From DATLBA01 sp035527275 (lineage in GTDB: Bacteria; Planctomycetota; Phycisphaerae; FEN-1346), in assembly GCA_035527275.1 (NCBI GenBank), contig DATLBA010000024.1:1-51559 (forward strand): 51,559 bases of DNA, given 5' to 3'. The notes beneath the pieces are model-generated. The model had not been told where the DNA came from, did not search any database, and was given only the letters and a program-made list of their open reading frames with translations. Below, in pieces: positions 24,264 through 32,662 of this stretch; positions within the stretch are counted from its first letter, which is position 1, and the number at the start of each line of letters is the position of its first letter. Made by a program: the position numbers and the translations under genes.

Positions 24264-24548
24264 ACGCGAACCGAAACGCAGCGCGCCGCAAGTGGGTCCG
24301 GCCGATTTTTCTCCCCCACCGCAAAATTTTTTTCCTGTGTGCCGCCCTCACATCCCAGGTGCATGCCGTTGACCTTCAGGCAGTGACCTGACCGCGCCCG
24401 ATGTCCGGCAGCTCAACGCCTAGAGCGCCCCTCCAGCCGCGCTACCCCATTTGGTGTTCCCGCGCAACGCGGATCCGGAAACGGCGAGGCGATGGCGACC
24501 CACGCGTGTTAGGCATATGTTAGGACAAAAAACTTTTGGAAAAATTGT
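24264..24548. other. Gene-free leader upstream of the dcw cluster
   Basis: No gene. T- and A-rich tracts occur near 24305-24335 and 24526-24546, a compositional contrast to the GC-rich surroundings and typical of a promoter region. Confidence 0.5.
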
Positions 24549-24578
24549 TTGACAGCCGGTGGGGGATTGGGCTACATA
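24549..24578 (+). promoter_or_regulatory. Promoter of the dcw (mra) cluster
   Basis: TTGACA (24549-24554), 18 bases, then TACATA (24573-24578), with an A/T tract just upstream. It is located about 65 bases before the GTG start of mraZ and is the only good candidate for the whole cluster. Confidence 0.5.
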
Positions 24579-24643
24579 AGGCCCAATGGCGCGCCGATAA
24601 AAGAAGTACTTGGACCAAGTCAGCGCATGGGGAGAGCAGTTCA

Positions 24644-25174
24644 GTGGGAAATAATGGGCAGCAGCAAGCGCCTCCCGCTCTTCAACCATTGCAACTGAAT
24701 GGCGAGTACTTCCACGCCGTGGACGCCAAGTCGCGACTGACCATACCCGCCAAGCTCCGCGAAGCGGTCAACACACAGGAACAGGGCTTCGGGTTTCTCG
24801 CATTCATTGATTTCGATGGCGTCCTGTGTCTCTACACACCGCGCGTCTATCAGGAACTTGCACCGCTTTTGATGGACACGAGGCTGCGCGCCTCGCAGCA
24901 GGTGCGAGACTACAAGCGGCTTCGATACGGTCTGGCGGAACACCTCGACGTCGATCGGTTGGGGCGCGCGCTGATTCCTGAGAAGTTGCTCGGGCGCGGC
25001 GGGATCAAGAAGGACGTGGCGGTCATCGGGTGCCAGGATCATATCGAAATCTGGGACCGGTCGCGGTGGGAGGCGTTTGTGAAGGAGTGTCTGCCGGAGC
25101 ACGACAAACTGGCGGTCGAGGCGATGGAACTTGCCGAGAGCGCCGCGGCGCCGCCTGAACCGGAGTCGGATTAG
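24644..25174 (+). CDS. mraZ: Transcriptional regulator MraZ
   Basis: MraZ is the first gene of most dcw clusters and represses it by binding TGGGN repeats in its own leader. The 176-residue protein has two AbrB-type half domains: LNGEYFHAVDAKSRLTIPAK and the second around LDVDRLGRALIPEKLLGRGG followed by VAVIGCQDHIEIWDRSRWE. The usual MraZ begins directly at xLGEY; here GTG 24644 with GGGGAGAG upstream gives a 15-residue Gln/Pro leader. TGGGA-N5-TGGGC overlaps the start codon. A 79-residue gene and rsmH follow. Confidence 0.9.
   Translation: MGNNGQQQAPPALQPLQLNGEYFHAVDAKSRLTIPAKLREAVNTQEQGFGFLAFIDFDGVLCLYTPRVYQELAPLLMDTRLRASQQVRDYKRLRYGLAEHLDVDRLGRALIPEKLLGRGGIKKDVAVIGCQDHIEIWDRSRWEAFVKECLPEHDKLAVEAMELAESAAAPPEPESD
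24645..24659 (+). promoter_or_regulatory. Candidate MraZ operator (TGGGN-N5-TGGGN)
   Basis: TGGGA at 24645 and TGGGC at 24655 are exactly ten bases apart, the spacing known for MraZ targets. A further TGGGG is at 24628, out of phase. The pair overlaps the mraZ start codon, which would put repression at translation or early elongation rather than in the promoter. Two repeats are fewer than the three or four usually seen. Confidence 0.35.
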
Positions 25175-25320
25175 AGCCCCCTTGGAGGTCGTCCGGGTGG
25201 GCGCGACCCACCCGGGCGACCACGCCCCCCTGAGATGGAGGGGGAGCGGCGGGAAAAAAATCACTCCCGGTGACGCGGGCCAGATCGGGGGAGGACGTTC
25301 CAACAGGAGAGGAGAAGGCC

Positions 25321-25560
25321 GTGGGGCAAAACGTGGATGAGCAGACGTGGGAGATAGTTCGTCGGGCGATTGAACGCCCCGAAGAGGAGGCGCCGGTGTC
25401 GGATGGCCAGCTCGAACGTGAAGTCCGACGCCTGGAGACCCGTCTGGCCGGGGTTCGGGCGCGCGGCGGCGCGTATCACAAGGTGAGTTTCTCACGCGAC
25501 GTTCGCCGGCTGCTCGCGCGATTGGAGGCAGGCGCCGCCTTGAGCGCGTATGTGCACTAG
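25321..25560 (+). CDS. Small hypothetical protein between mraZ and rsmH
   Basis: A 79-residue charged, mostly helical protein. GTG 25321 follows a strong AGGAGAGGAGAAGG purine stretch. Features: DEQTWEIVRRAIERPEEEAP, then a coiled-coil-like REVRRLETRLAGVRAR, and FSRDVRRLLARLEAGA. There is no membrane segment and no recognised family. It lies in the operon and overlaps an alternative upstream start of rsmH, so coupling to rsmH is possible. Its conserved position could be tested in relatives. Confidence 0.6.
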   Translation: MGQNVDEQTWEIVRRAIERPEEEAPVSDGQLEREVRRLETRLAGVRARGGAYHKVSFSRDVRRLLARLEAGAALSAYVH

Positions 25561-25582
25561 GCACCGAGGAGGGGGCCTCCGG

Positions 25583-26500
25583 GTGGATGCGACCCCCGTG
25601 CATGTTCCGGTCATGCTCAAGGAAGCGCTCGAGCATCTGGCGGCCCGTTGCGGCGGGGTGTACCTGGATGGGACGGCAGGTGGTGGTGGCCACGCGGCGG
25701 CCCTGTGGGAGCGGATTCGGCCCGGCGGGCGACTCATTCTGCTGGACCGAGACCACGGTGCCCTTGAACGTCTGAAAGCCCGATTCGGACGCGAGGGCGG
25801 CCTGACGTACTGTCATGCCAACTTCTGCGATTTCGACAAAGCCCTAATCCAGGCGGGGGAAGAACGGTTCGACGGTGCCCTTTTGGACCTGGGGGTTTCC
25901 AGTTTGCAATTGGCCGATGCCGAGCGAGGGTTCAGTTTCGAGCGTTCCGGGCCGCTGGACATGCGCTACGACCGGAGCCAGGAATTGACGGCCTTTGAGA
26001 TCGTCAACCGGTGGGACGCCGAAGACCTGGCGTCGCTGTTCAGCGCCTACGGCGATCAGCCTTACGCGCGGCGAATTGCGCGGGCGATTGTCCAGACAAG
26101 AGGGCGGCAACCGATTCGGCGGACGGACGAACTGGCCGATGTCGTCACGGTGGCCCAGCCGGCCCGGTATCGGCGGCGGAAGCGGATTCATCCCGCCACG
26201 CGGATCTTCCAGGCCCTGCGAATGGCCGTCAACGACGAGCCTAGAAGCTTGGATATGTTCTGCCGGAAAATTTTCGACTATCTGAAGCCGGGCGGCCGCG
26301 CCGTCGTCATCGCCTTTCACAGCGGGGAGGACCGCATCGTGAAGAACCGGTTCCGCGAAGCGGTCCGGGCGGGCGTGGCCGAGTTGCTCGTCAGGAAGCC
26401 GATTACACCTGATCCGGACGAGGTCCGCGCGAACCCGCGTAGCCGCAGCGCGCGGCTGCGCGTCGCCGCACGACTCGCTCCGAGAGTCGGTTTGTCATAA
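25583..26500 (+). CDS. rsmH: 16S rRNA (cytosine1402-N4)-methyltransferase
   Basis: RsmH (MraW) methylates C1402 in the ribosomal P site with S-adenosylmethionine. The N-terminal HVPVMLKEALEHL, the AdoMet loop LDGTAGGGGHA, LLDLGVSSLQLADAERGFSF, GPLDMRYD, FQALRMAVNDE and AVVIAFHSGEDRIVK are diagnostic. GTG 25583, with GAGGAGGGGG seven bases upstream, yields MDATPVHVPVM, the usual start; an ATG at 25550 is the alternative and would overlap the preceding small gene. About 305 residues, normal length. Confidence 0.94.
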   Translation: MDATPVHVPVMLKEALEHLAARCGGVYLDGTAGGGGHAAALWERIRPGGRLILLDRDHGALERLKARFGREGGLTYCHANFCDFDKALIQAGEERFDGALLDLGVSSLQLADAERGFSFERSGPLDMRYDRSQELTAFEIVNRWDAEDLASLFSAYGDQPYARRIARAIVQTRGRQPIRRTDELADVVTVAQPARYRRRKRIHPATRIFQALRMAVNDEPRSLDMFCRKIFDYLKPGGRAVVIAFHSGEDRIVKNRFREAVRAGVAELLVRKPITPDPDEVRANPRSRSARLRVAARLAPRVGLS

Positions 26501-26600
26501 AAAGGGACACCGCCGAGCGCGACCGTGGGGACGGCCCGCCGGCATCGCCGGGTGTCGGGGAAGTAAGTGGGAAGACGCACGTCGATGTGGGAGCAAGACC

Positions 26601-27530
26601 GTGGGGAGAGAAACGAAGTTGGGATTGCTGGTGGGGTTGGCTTTTATTGTCCTGTTTGGTCTGATTCTGAGCGTTCGAGGGGGCACCGAGCCGGTTAAGC
26701 ACGCGGCGTTGCCGACGGGCGAAAGCCGCGGACATGTGACGATGGTCCGCTCGATTCTGATGGACGTGGACCCGTTTGTCGAGCAGAGCGTTCTGGAAGT
26801 GGCAAATACGGGGCCTGCGGAGGCCGAAGCCCGGAGCCCGGAGGAGCCGATGCCGGCTCCAGAGTCGGTTCAAACCGTCGAGACGCCCGAGCGTATCACA
26901 AACGAATACGGAACCGTGGCCGCCGTTCTCGAACGGGACTCGGCGCCAGCCGAGCGCCTTTTAGCCCCCGGTGAGTCACCGGGGGCTAAAGGCCTTGCCG
27001 CGGGGGAGCCGACTGAGGCCTCGCCTCCGGCGCTGCGCACGTATAAGGTTCGGACGAATGACACGCTGATTCGGATTGCACGCCGCTTCTACGGGTCGGG
27101 CAGCGAGCGGCTCTGGCGCCGGGTCTACGAGGCGAACAAGCAGGTGCTGGCGGACCCGGACCGTCTGGCGCCGGGTCAGGAGTTGGTGATTCCCGGGTTC
27201 TGCGCGTCGCCCGATCCGGCACCCGCGCCCGACGGCGTCCGCACGGTGACCGCGGGCGAGTTGGCCCGGATGTTCGGCTCGCAGTCGGACCTTGTGGAGG
27301 TGCCTTCCGCACCGCCCACGACCTACACAGTCCGTGAAGGCGACACCTTTTACAGCATCGCTCAGAAACTCTATGGCGAGGGGCGACTCGGCAAGTTGCT
27401 CCACCTGCGTAACAAGCACATGGTTCCCGATCCGAGGCGGCTGCGCGTTGGACAGCGGATCCTCCTCCTGGACGGGGAGGAGATCCGTCGGGAACCGGCT
27501 GACCTCGAAGGGATGGTGGCCCTGAGATGA
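26601..27530 (+). CDS. Membrane-anchored protein with two LysM domains
   Basis: A 309-residue protein with one N-terminal membrane helix (LGLLVGLAFIVLFGLILSV). A disordered Pro/Glu/Ala linker (30-145) follows, then LysM domains at about 147-198 (TYKVRTNDTLIRIARRFYG) and 241-290 (TYTVREGDTFYSIAQKLYGE). LysM binds N-acetylglucosamine chains, so the protein probably ties the inner membrane to peptidoglycan. It starts at GTG 26601 and ends in a four-base overlap with ftsL. Its place between rsmH and ftsL is not standard and suggests a division role. The linker contains a palindromic repeat (residues 121-130). Confidence 0.85.
   Translation: MGRETKLGLLVGLAFIVLFGLILSVRGGTEPVKHAALPTGESRGHVTMVRSILMDVDPFVEQSVLEVANTGPAEAEARSPEEPMPAPESVQTVETPERITNEYGTVAAVLERDSAPAERLLAPGESPGAKGLAAGEPTEASPPALRTYKVRTNDTLIRIARRFYGSGSERLWRRVYEANKQVLADPDRLAPGQELVIPGFCASPDPAPAPDGVRTVTAGELARMFGSQSDLVEVPSAPPTTYTVREGDTFYSIAQKLYGEGRLGKLLHLRNKHMVPDPRRLRVGQRILLLDGEEIRREPADLEGMVALR
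26960..26990 (+). repeat. In-frame palindromic repeat within the LysM gene
   Basis: A perfect 15-bp inverted repeat around a single central G (arms 26960-26974 and 26976-26990). It is read through as residues LAPGESPGAK in the disordered linker. A second, slightly decayed copy is at 27778-27808 in ftsL, in the same codon phase. Confidence 0.85.
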
Positions 27531-27856
27531 GGGTATGTGTGCGGCTGGCGGCGCTGGCGGCCCTGCTGGTGGCCATCGCTATCGCGCTTGTCTATCTGCG
27601 GACGGATGTCGCCCGCGCCGGCAACCGGCTCCACTCGCTCTATCGCGAGAAGCGCACGCTGGAGAAGGCGTGCTGCCGGCTGGAACTGGCGATTGCGCGG
27701 CTGAAGAGTCCGCAGCGGCTGCGGGAACAGGCGGCTGAATGGCGATCTCCGGGGAAGGAAGCCGACCAAGCGCCCGATTTAGCCTCCGGTGAGTCACCGG
27801 GGGCCAATACAACGGAGCCGCTGCTCGCGGTGGAACGCGCCGCGCTGCCGCCCTAG
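27527..27856 (+). CDS. ftsL: FtsL-like small bitopic division protein
   Basis: A 109-residue protein with one membrane helix (LAALAALLVAIAIALVYL) followed by a leucine-repeat coiled coil (NRLHSLYREKRTLEKACCRL, then ELAIARLKSPQRLREQA). This is the topology of FtsL, which pairs with FtsB and FtsQ to activate FtsW-FtsI. Sequence identity is low in this family, so the call rests on size, topology and position before ftsI. ATG 27527 overlaps the LysM stop by four bases. The C-terminal tail from residue 85 (LASGESPGAN) is encoded by a palindromic repeat copy. Confidence 0.7.
   Translation: MRVCVRLAALAALLVAIAIALVYLRTDVARAGNRLHSLYREKRTLEKACCRLELAIARLKSPQRLREQAAEWRSPGKEADQAPDLASGESPGANTTEPLLAVERAALPP
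27778..27808 (+). repeat. In-frame palindromic repeat within ftsL (decayed copy)
   Basis: Same element as 26960-26990 with a few base changes, keeping GGTGAGTCACC at the centre. It encodes LASGESPGAN in the same phase as the LysM copy. Confidence 0.8.
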
Positions 27857-27906
27857 ACCACCGTATCCAACACAGTGGACGGACTGAGGACTCCAAGGAC
27901 GACGAT

Positions 27907-29676
27907 GTGATCTTGCCGACCCGTCAACGCCGTATCGCATTGGCCATCACGATGGTTCTCGGTGCGATGCTCGTGGCCTTGGCGGGTCGGCTCTTGTATA
28001 TTGAGAGGTGCTCGTCGGAGCGCCTGGCGAGCCGCGCGGCCGAGCAGCATCACATGCGCGTGACGATCCGCCCGATGCGGGGCAACATCCTGGACGCGCG
28101 GCTGCGTGTCCTGGCGACGAGTGTCGAAGTCCAGAGCGTCTTTGCCGACCTGAAGGTAATCAGGGACACCGGCGCGGCCGCAGCCAAAGCCGCGCCAGTC
28201 CTCGGCATGGACGCGGACGAATTGTACGAGACGCTGGCGGCCGACCGGCAGCGCCGGTTCGTCTGGCTGCGACGCCGTGTGTCACCTCAGATCGCCGAGG
28301 CGATCCGCAACTTGGGGATCTACGGCATCGGCCTTGTGCCGGAGGGCAAGCGGCACTATCCCAACGGCGCTCTGGCCGCTCACGTGCTCGGTTTCGTCGG
28401 CGTCGAGGAGCAGGGTCTGGAAGGTCTGGAACGATTGTTCGATGAGCGGCTGCGCGGCCGCAAGGGCGAAGCATTCATCCTGACCGACCGGAAACGCCGC
28501 CCCATCTGGTCCGAGCCGGAGCAGTTCGTTCCGGCCGAGGACGGCCAGCATCTGGTCCTCACGATCGACGCAACGATCCAGGCGATTGCCGAGCAGGCCA
28601 TCGCTGGGGCGTGCGAGAAGTTCCGCGCCGAAAGTGCGACCGCGATTGTGATGGACCCCGTGACAGGGGCGATTCTGGCGATGGCGAATGTGCCGACCTT
28701 TGACCCGAACCGGTACGACACCTATCCGACGGAGGCGCGGCGAAACCGGGCGGTGACGGACCCGGCGCCGCCGGGCAGCGCGGCCAAACCGTTCGTTGCC
28801 GCTGTAGCGCTCGAGGCCGAAGTCGTCCGGCTGGGCGAGGTCATCTACTGCGAGAATGGTTTCTGGCCCGCCGCCAGGTTGCACGACGCGGGCCACCGGT
28901 ACGGCAACCTGGCGTTTGAGCAAATTGTCATCAAGTCGAGCAACATCGGGATGGCGAAGATTGGCACGCGTCTCGGCAATACGAGACTGCACGAGGCGCT
29001 GGGGCGGTTCGGGTTCGGGCGGACGACGGGTGCCTGGCTGCCCGGAGAGAACCCCGGGCGGGTCTTTCCGCTGTCGCGCTGGACGAAGTACTCGACGACG
29101 CGCGTGCCGTTCGGCCAGGAATTTGCAGCCACGCCGCTTCAGTTGGTTACGGCCTTTGCGGCGATTGCCAACGGCGGCAAGTTGGTGCGGCCGAAGATAC
29201 TGCGCGGCGTCCTGGACCGCTGCGGCCGCGTCGCCGTGAACCTGGCCGAACCGGAGGTTATGGGCGAGGCGATTGACCCGCGGACAGCCCGCACGATGAT
29301 TGAGTCTTGTCTGGTTGGCGTTGTGGAGGAAGGCACCGGCAAACGGTGCCGGATTCCGGGCTATCGGGTCTTCGGCAAGACCGGCACGGCGCAGAAGGTG
29401 GACCCGGAGACCGGCGCGGTGAGCCACACACGTTACATCGGCACGTTCCTGGCCGGGGCGCCGGCGGCCGATCCTCAGGTGGTCGTGCTGGTCACGGTCA
29501 ACGAGCCGGACAAGTCGCTGGGTTATTACGGCGGCACGGTGGCGGCGCCGGCCGCACGTGAGATTCTTGAGCAGACGCTGCGGTATCTGGGCATCCCGCC
29601 CTCGCGGGTCACGGAAAAGGGCGCGCCCCCCGACCGGCCCCCAGCGGAACTGGTGTTGCAGGAGAGCGGCGGGTGA
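27907..29676 (+). CDS. ftsI: Class B penicillin-binding protein (FtsI type)
   Basis: A 589-residue septal transpeptidase of the PBP2/3 type. One N-terminal membrane helix (ALAITMVLGAMLVALAGRLL) is followed by the dimerisation domain (RPMRGNILDARLRVLATS) and the transpeptidase domain. The active-site motifs are all present: SxxK as S291-AAK, SxN as SSN at 344-346, and KTGT at 491-494. The SAAK replaces the more common STFK. It should crosslink septal peptidoglycan with FtsW. There is no PASTA domain. GTG 27907 is used, with AAGGAC just upstream. murE follows 42 bases downstream. Confidence 0.92.
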   Translation: MILPTRQRRIALAITMVLGAMLVALAGRLLYIERCSSERLASRAAEQHHMRVTIRPMRGNILDARLRVLATSVEVQSVFADLKVIRDTGAAAAKAAPVLGMDADELYETLAADRQRRFVWLRRRVSPQIAEAIRNLGIYGIGLVPEGKRHYPNGALAAHVLGFVGVEEQGLEGLERLFDERLRGRKGEAFILTDRKRRPIWSEPEQFVPAEDGQHLVLTIDATIQAIAEQAIAGACEKFRAESATAIVMDPVTGAILAMANVPTFDPNRYDTYPTEARRNRAVTDPAPPGSAAKPFVAAVALEAEVVRLGEVIYCENGFWPAARLHDAGHRYGNLAFEQIVIKSSNIGMAKIGTRLGNTRLHEALGRFGFGRTTGAWLPGENPGRVFPLSRWTKYSTTRVPFGQEFAATPLQLVTAFAAIANGGKLVRPKILRGVLDRCGRVAVNLAEPEVMGEAIDPRTARTMIESCLVGVVEEGTGKRCRIPGYRVFGKTGTAQKVDPETGAVSHTRYIGTFLAGAPAADPQVVVLVTVNEPDKSLGYYGGTVAAPAAREILEQTLRYLGIPPSRVTEKGAPPDRPPAELVLQESGG

Positions 29677-29718
29677 GGAGCCGCACGGCCATCCGTCCGA
29701 ACGCATTGGCGGCCGACA

Positions 29719-31176
29719 ATGAAACTGTCCGAACTCGCCGAGCGCGTCCCCGGCTCGCGCCTTCTCGGCGCGGGTGAGACCGAGGTTCGCCGCGCGGTCC
29801 ACGATTCGCGCAAGCCCTGCCGCCCGGGCGACCTGTTTGTTGCCCTGGCCGGGACGAAAGTGGACGGTCACCGGTTCGTTCAGTCGGCCCTGGAGGCGGG
29901 AGCGTCCGCCGCCGTGGTCGAGCGTGCTGTCCAACTGCCAGGCGAGCCCGCGCTGCTCGTGGTTCTGGATGCGCGTGAAGCGCTGGGGCTCGCGGCCCAT
30001 GCGCTGGCGGGCGATCCCACACGCCGCCTGACCGTCTGCGGCGTGACCGGAACCAACGGCAAAACGACGACGACCTATCTGGCTCGCAGTATTCTGGAGC
30101 GCGCCGGCCGACCGACCGGGCTCATCGGCACCATCGGATACCAGATCGGCGAGCGCTGGATTCGGTCGCACATGACGACGCCGGACGCAACGGACCTGGC
30201 GGCGTACTTTGCGGAAATGGTCGAGAACGGCTGCCGGGCCGCCGTCATGGAGGTCTCAAGCCACGCGCTGCACCAGCGGCGGACGGCGGGGATCGCGTTC
30301 GATGTCGGCGCGTTTACGAACCTGTCGCCCGAACACATGGATTATCACAAGGACATGCCGTCGTATCGTGAGGCGAAGGGGTGCCTGTTCGCAGGCCTGG
30401 CGGAGAACGCCTGGGCTGTCCTGAACGCCGACGACGAGGCAAGCCGGTCGTTTGCGGACGAGACGCCGGCGTCGGTCCTGTGGTATGGTCTGGACCGTCC
30501 CGCCGAAGTCCGCGGTGAGGAGGTTGAGACTGGCCTTTCCGGCAGCCGCTTTGTGCTCGTAACGCCGCGCGGCCGCGCGCCGGTCCGCACGGCGCTTCTG
30601 GGCAGGCACAACGTGCGGAACTGTCTGACAGCAGCGGCAATTGCCGAGGCGCTCGATCTGCCGCTTGAGGCCGTCGTGGTTGGCATCGAAGGGGTGACGA
30701 CGGTTCGCGGCCGGCTGGAGCCCGTGTCGACGGATCGGCCGTTTGCCGTGCTGGTTGATTACGCGCACACGGCGGACGCGATGGAGAACGCCTTGAGGAC
30801 CGTGAAGGACTTGGTGGCCAACCGGTTAATTGTCGTGTTCGGCTGCGGGGGCGACCGGGACCGGCAGAAGCGTCCGGAGATGGCGCGGGTCGCCGAGCGG
30901 CTGGCGGACCGGATCATCGTGACGAGCGACAATCCGCGGAGTGAAGACCCGGAGGCGATTGCCGACGAAATCTTCGCGGGATTCTCGTCGCTCGATGTGG
31001 CGTCGCGCCGGTTGGACCGGGGGGCGGCCATCGCCCAGGCGATTCACGAAGCCCAGCCGGGGGACGTCGTCATCATCGCGGGCAAAGGTCACGAAACCTA
31101 CCAGGAAACCCGCGACGGGGTCAGGCCGTTCGACGACCGCGAGGTGGCGCGCGAAATTCTGGGCGGACTTGCATAG
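29719..31176 (+). CDS. murE: UDP-MurNAc-L-Ala-D-Glu ligase, meso-diaminopimelate type
   Basis: MurE adds the third residue of the peptide stem. The 485-residue protein has the N-terminal VHDSRKPCRPGDLFVALAG, the ATP loop VTGTNGKTTTTYLA, MEVSSHALHQRR, VDYAHTADAMENAL and VTSDNPRSEDPEAI. DNPR is the motif associated with meso-DAP rather than lysine specificity, which implies a Gram-negative-type peptidoglycan. GHETYQ near the C terminus is also typical. ATG 29719 is the natural start. It forms part of the mur series with 84 bases before murF. Confidence 0.95.
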   Translation: MKLSELAERVPGSRLLGAGETEVRRAVHDSRKPCRPGDLFVALAGTKVDGHRFVQSALEAGASAAVVERAVQLPGEPALLVVLDAREALGLAAHALAGDPTRRLTVCGVTGTNGKTTTTYLARSILERAGRPTGLIGTIGYQIGERWIRSHMTTPDATDLAAYFAEMVENGCRAAVMEVSSHALHQRRTAGIAFDVGAFTNLSPEHMDYHKDMPSYREAKGCLFAGLAENAWAVLNADDEASRSFADETPASVLWYGLDRPAEVRGEEVETGLSGSRFVLVTPRGRAPVRTALLGRHNVRNCLTAAAIAEALDLPLEAVVVGIEGVTTVRGRLEPVSTDRPFAVLVDYAHTADAMENALRTVKDLVANRLIVVFGCGGDRDRQKRPEMARVAERLADRIIVTSDNPRSEDPEAIADEIFAGFSSLDVASRRLDRGAAIAQAIHEAQPGDVVIIAGKGHETYQETRDGVRPFDDREVAREILGGLA

Positions 31177-31260
31177 GTTCGACCCGCCGAACCAGCAGGC
31201 CCACCGGGCAAAGAGAGTGAGCAGGGCCGATCGCCGCGGGCGAGACCCTGAGGGGAGCCG

Positions 31261-32658
31261 ATGGACTTTCGGGTGGGCGAGGTGGTGGACGTGACAGGCG
31301 GCGACTTGTTGGCCGGCCGCGCGGAGGCGACCGCCGGTCCGATCTCCACGGACACGCGGACACTTGGGGCGGGCGAGACGTTTCTCGCGCTTCGCGGCCC
31401 AAGGTTTGACGGGCACGATTTTCTCGTCCAGGCCGTGGAGCGCGGCGCGCGGTGTCTGGTCATCGAGCGAGGGCGAGCGCCTGTGGCTGTCGGTGGCGGG
31501 GAATTGCCGTACGCGATCGTCGCCGTGGATGATACGCTGGAGGCGCTGGCGTCGCTGGCGCGGGTGGTCCGGAAGCGTCTGGCGTGTCCGGTGATAGCCA
31601 TCACCGGTTCCGCCGGCAAGACGACGCTCAAAGAGATGCTCGGCCGGGCGCTGGGTCGGCGACTGAAGGGCTGCCTGCCGCCGGCAAGTTTCAATAACCT
31701 TATCGGCGTTCCACTCACACTCTTGAGGGCCGAGCCGGACGACGAGTTTGTCCTGTGCGAATTGGGAACGAATGCGCCGGGTGAGATTGCGCGCCTGGCG
31801 GACCTGACGCGGCCGACGATCGGCGTGGTGACACTTGTGGCGGCGGCGCATCTTGAGGGGCTCGGGTCGGTTGAGGGTGTCGCGGCGGAGAAGTCGGCGA
31901 TGGTGGCAGCGCTTCCGGCCGACGGCGTGGCCATCCTGAACGCCGACGACGAGCGTGTGGCCGCGATGGCGCAACAGTGCCGCGGGCGCGTTGTCACGTT
32001 CGGGATCGATAACTCGGCCGACCTTCGGGCCAGGGATGTGATTCAGACGGAGCAAGGCGTGCAGTTCTCGGCAGGCGGCCCGGGACACGCGGAGGGAGTG
32101 GGATTCGCGCTGCCGGTCTTGGGCAAACATCAGGTGCTGCTGGCGCTGGCGGCGGCGGCGGTGGCGAGGGAACTCGGAATCCCGCTTGAGGAGACAGCCG
32201 AAGCGCTTCAGGGATTTCGGCCGCCACCGATGCGGCTGACGGTTGATCAAGTGGGTGGGATCGTGCTTGTGAACGACGCGTATAACGCGAGCCCCGAAAG
32301 CATGCGGGCCGCGCTTAATCTATTGCGGCTCTGGCCGGAGCGGCGAAAGGTGTTTTTCTGCGGGGACATGTTGGAACTCGGGGGCCACAGCGCCGCGGCG
32401 CACGCGGCGCTCGGTCGGGCGGCCGTGGAGGCGGGTGTGAAGCGGCTCATCTGCGTGGGGCGCGAGACGGGGCGGACAGCCGAGTCGGCCGTGGCGGCAG
32501 GGCTGGCGGCCGAAGTGGTTACGCGCTATGGCGAGGTGTCCGAAGCCGCCGCCGAAGCGCCGAGCATCGTGTGGACTGGGGACGTGGTCCTCGTGAAAGG
32601 GTCGCGGGCGATGCAAATGGAGCAGGTGGCCGACGCCATTGCGGACGCCCTGAGGTAG
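31261..32658 (+). CDS. murF: UDP-MurNAc-tripeptide D-Ala-D-Ala ligase
   Basis: MurF adds the D-Ala-D-Ala dipeptide to complete the UDP-MurNAc pentapeptide. In the 465 residues: STDTRTLGAGETFLALRGPR at the N terminus, the ATP loop ITGSAGKTTLKEMLGRAL, FNNLIGVPLTLL, ILNADDERV, and VLVNDAYNASPESMRAAL, the clearest MurF signature. GDMLELGGHS and VLVKGSRAMQMEQV follow. ATG 31261 has GAGGGGAG upstream. It ends four bases before mraY. Confidence 0.94.
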   Translation: MDFRVGEVVDVTGGDLLAGRAEATAGPISTDTRTLGAGETFLALRGPRFDGHDFLVQAVERGARCLVIERGRAPVAVGGGELPYAIVAVDDTLEALASLARVVRKRLACPVIAITGSAGKTTLKEMLGRALGRRLKGCLPPASFNNLIGVPLTLLRAEPDDEFVLCELGTNAPGEIARLADLTRPTIGVVTLVAAAHLEGLGSVEGVAAEKSAMVAALPADGVAILNADDERVAAMAQQCRGRVVTFGIDNSADLRARDVIQTEQGVQFSAGGPGHAEGVGFALPVLGKHQVLLALAAAAVARELGIPLEETAEALQGFRPPPMRLTVDQVGGIVLVNDAYNASPESMRAALNLLRLWPERRKVFFCGDMLELGGHSAAAHAALGRAAVEAGVKRLICVGRETGRTAESAVAAGLAAEVVTRYGEVSEAAAEAPSIVWTGDVVLVKGSRAMQMEQVADAIADALR

Positions 32659-32662
32659 GGAC

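Noticed and set aside
28282..30171. Long 629-codon minus-strand frame opposite ftsI
   Set aside because: Arginine- and proline-rich translation without family features; opposite an intact ftsI and murE.
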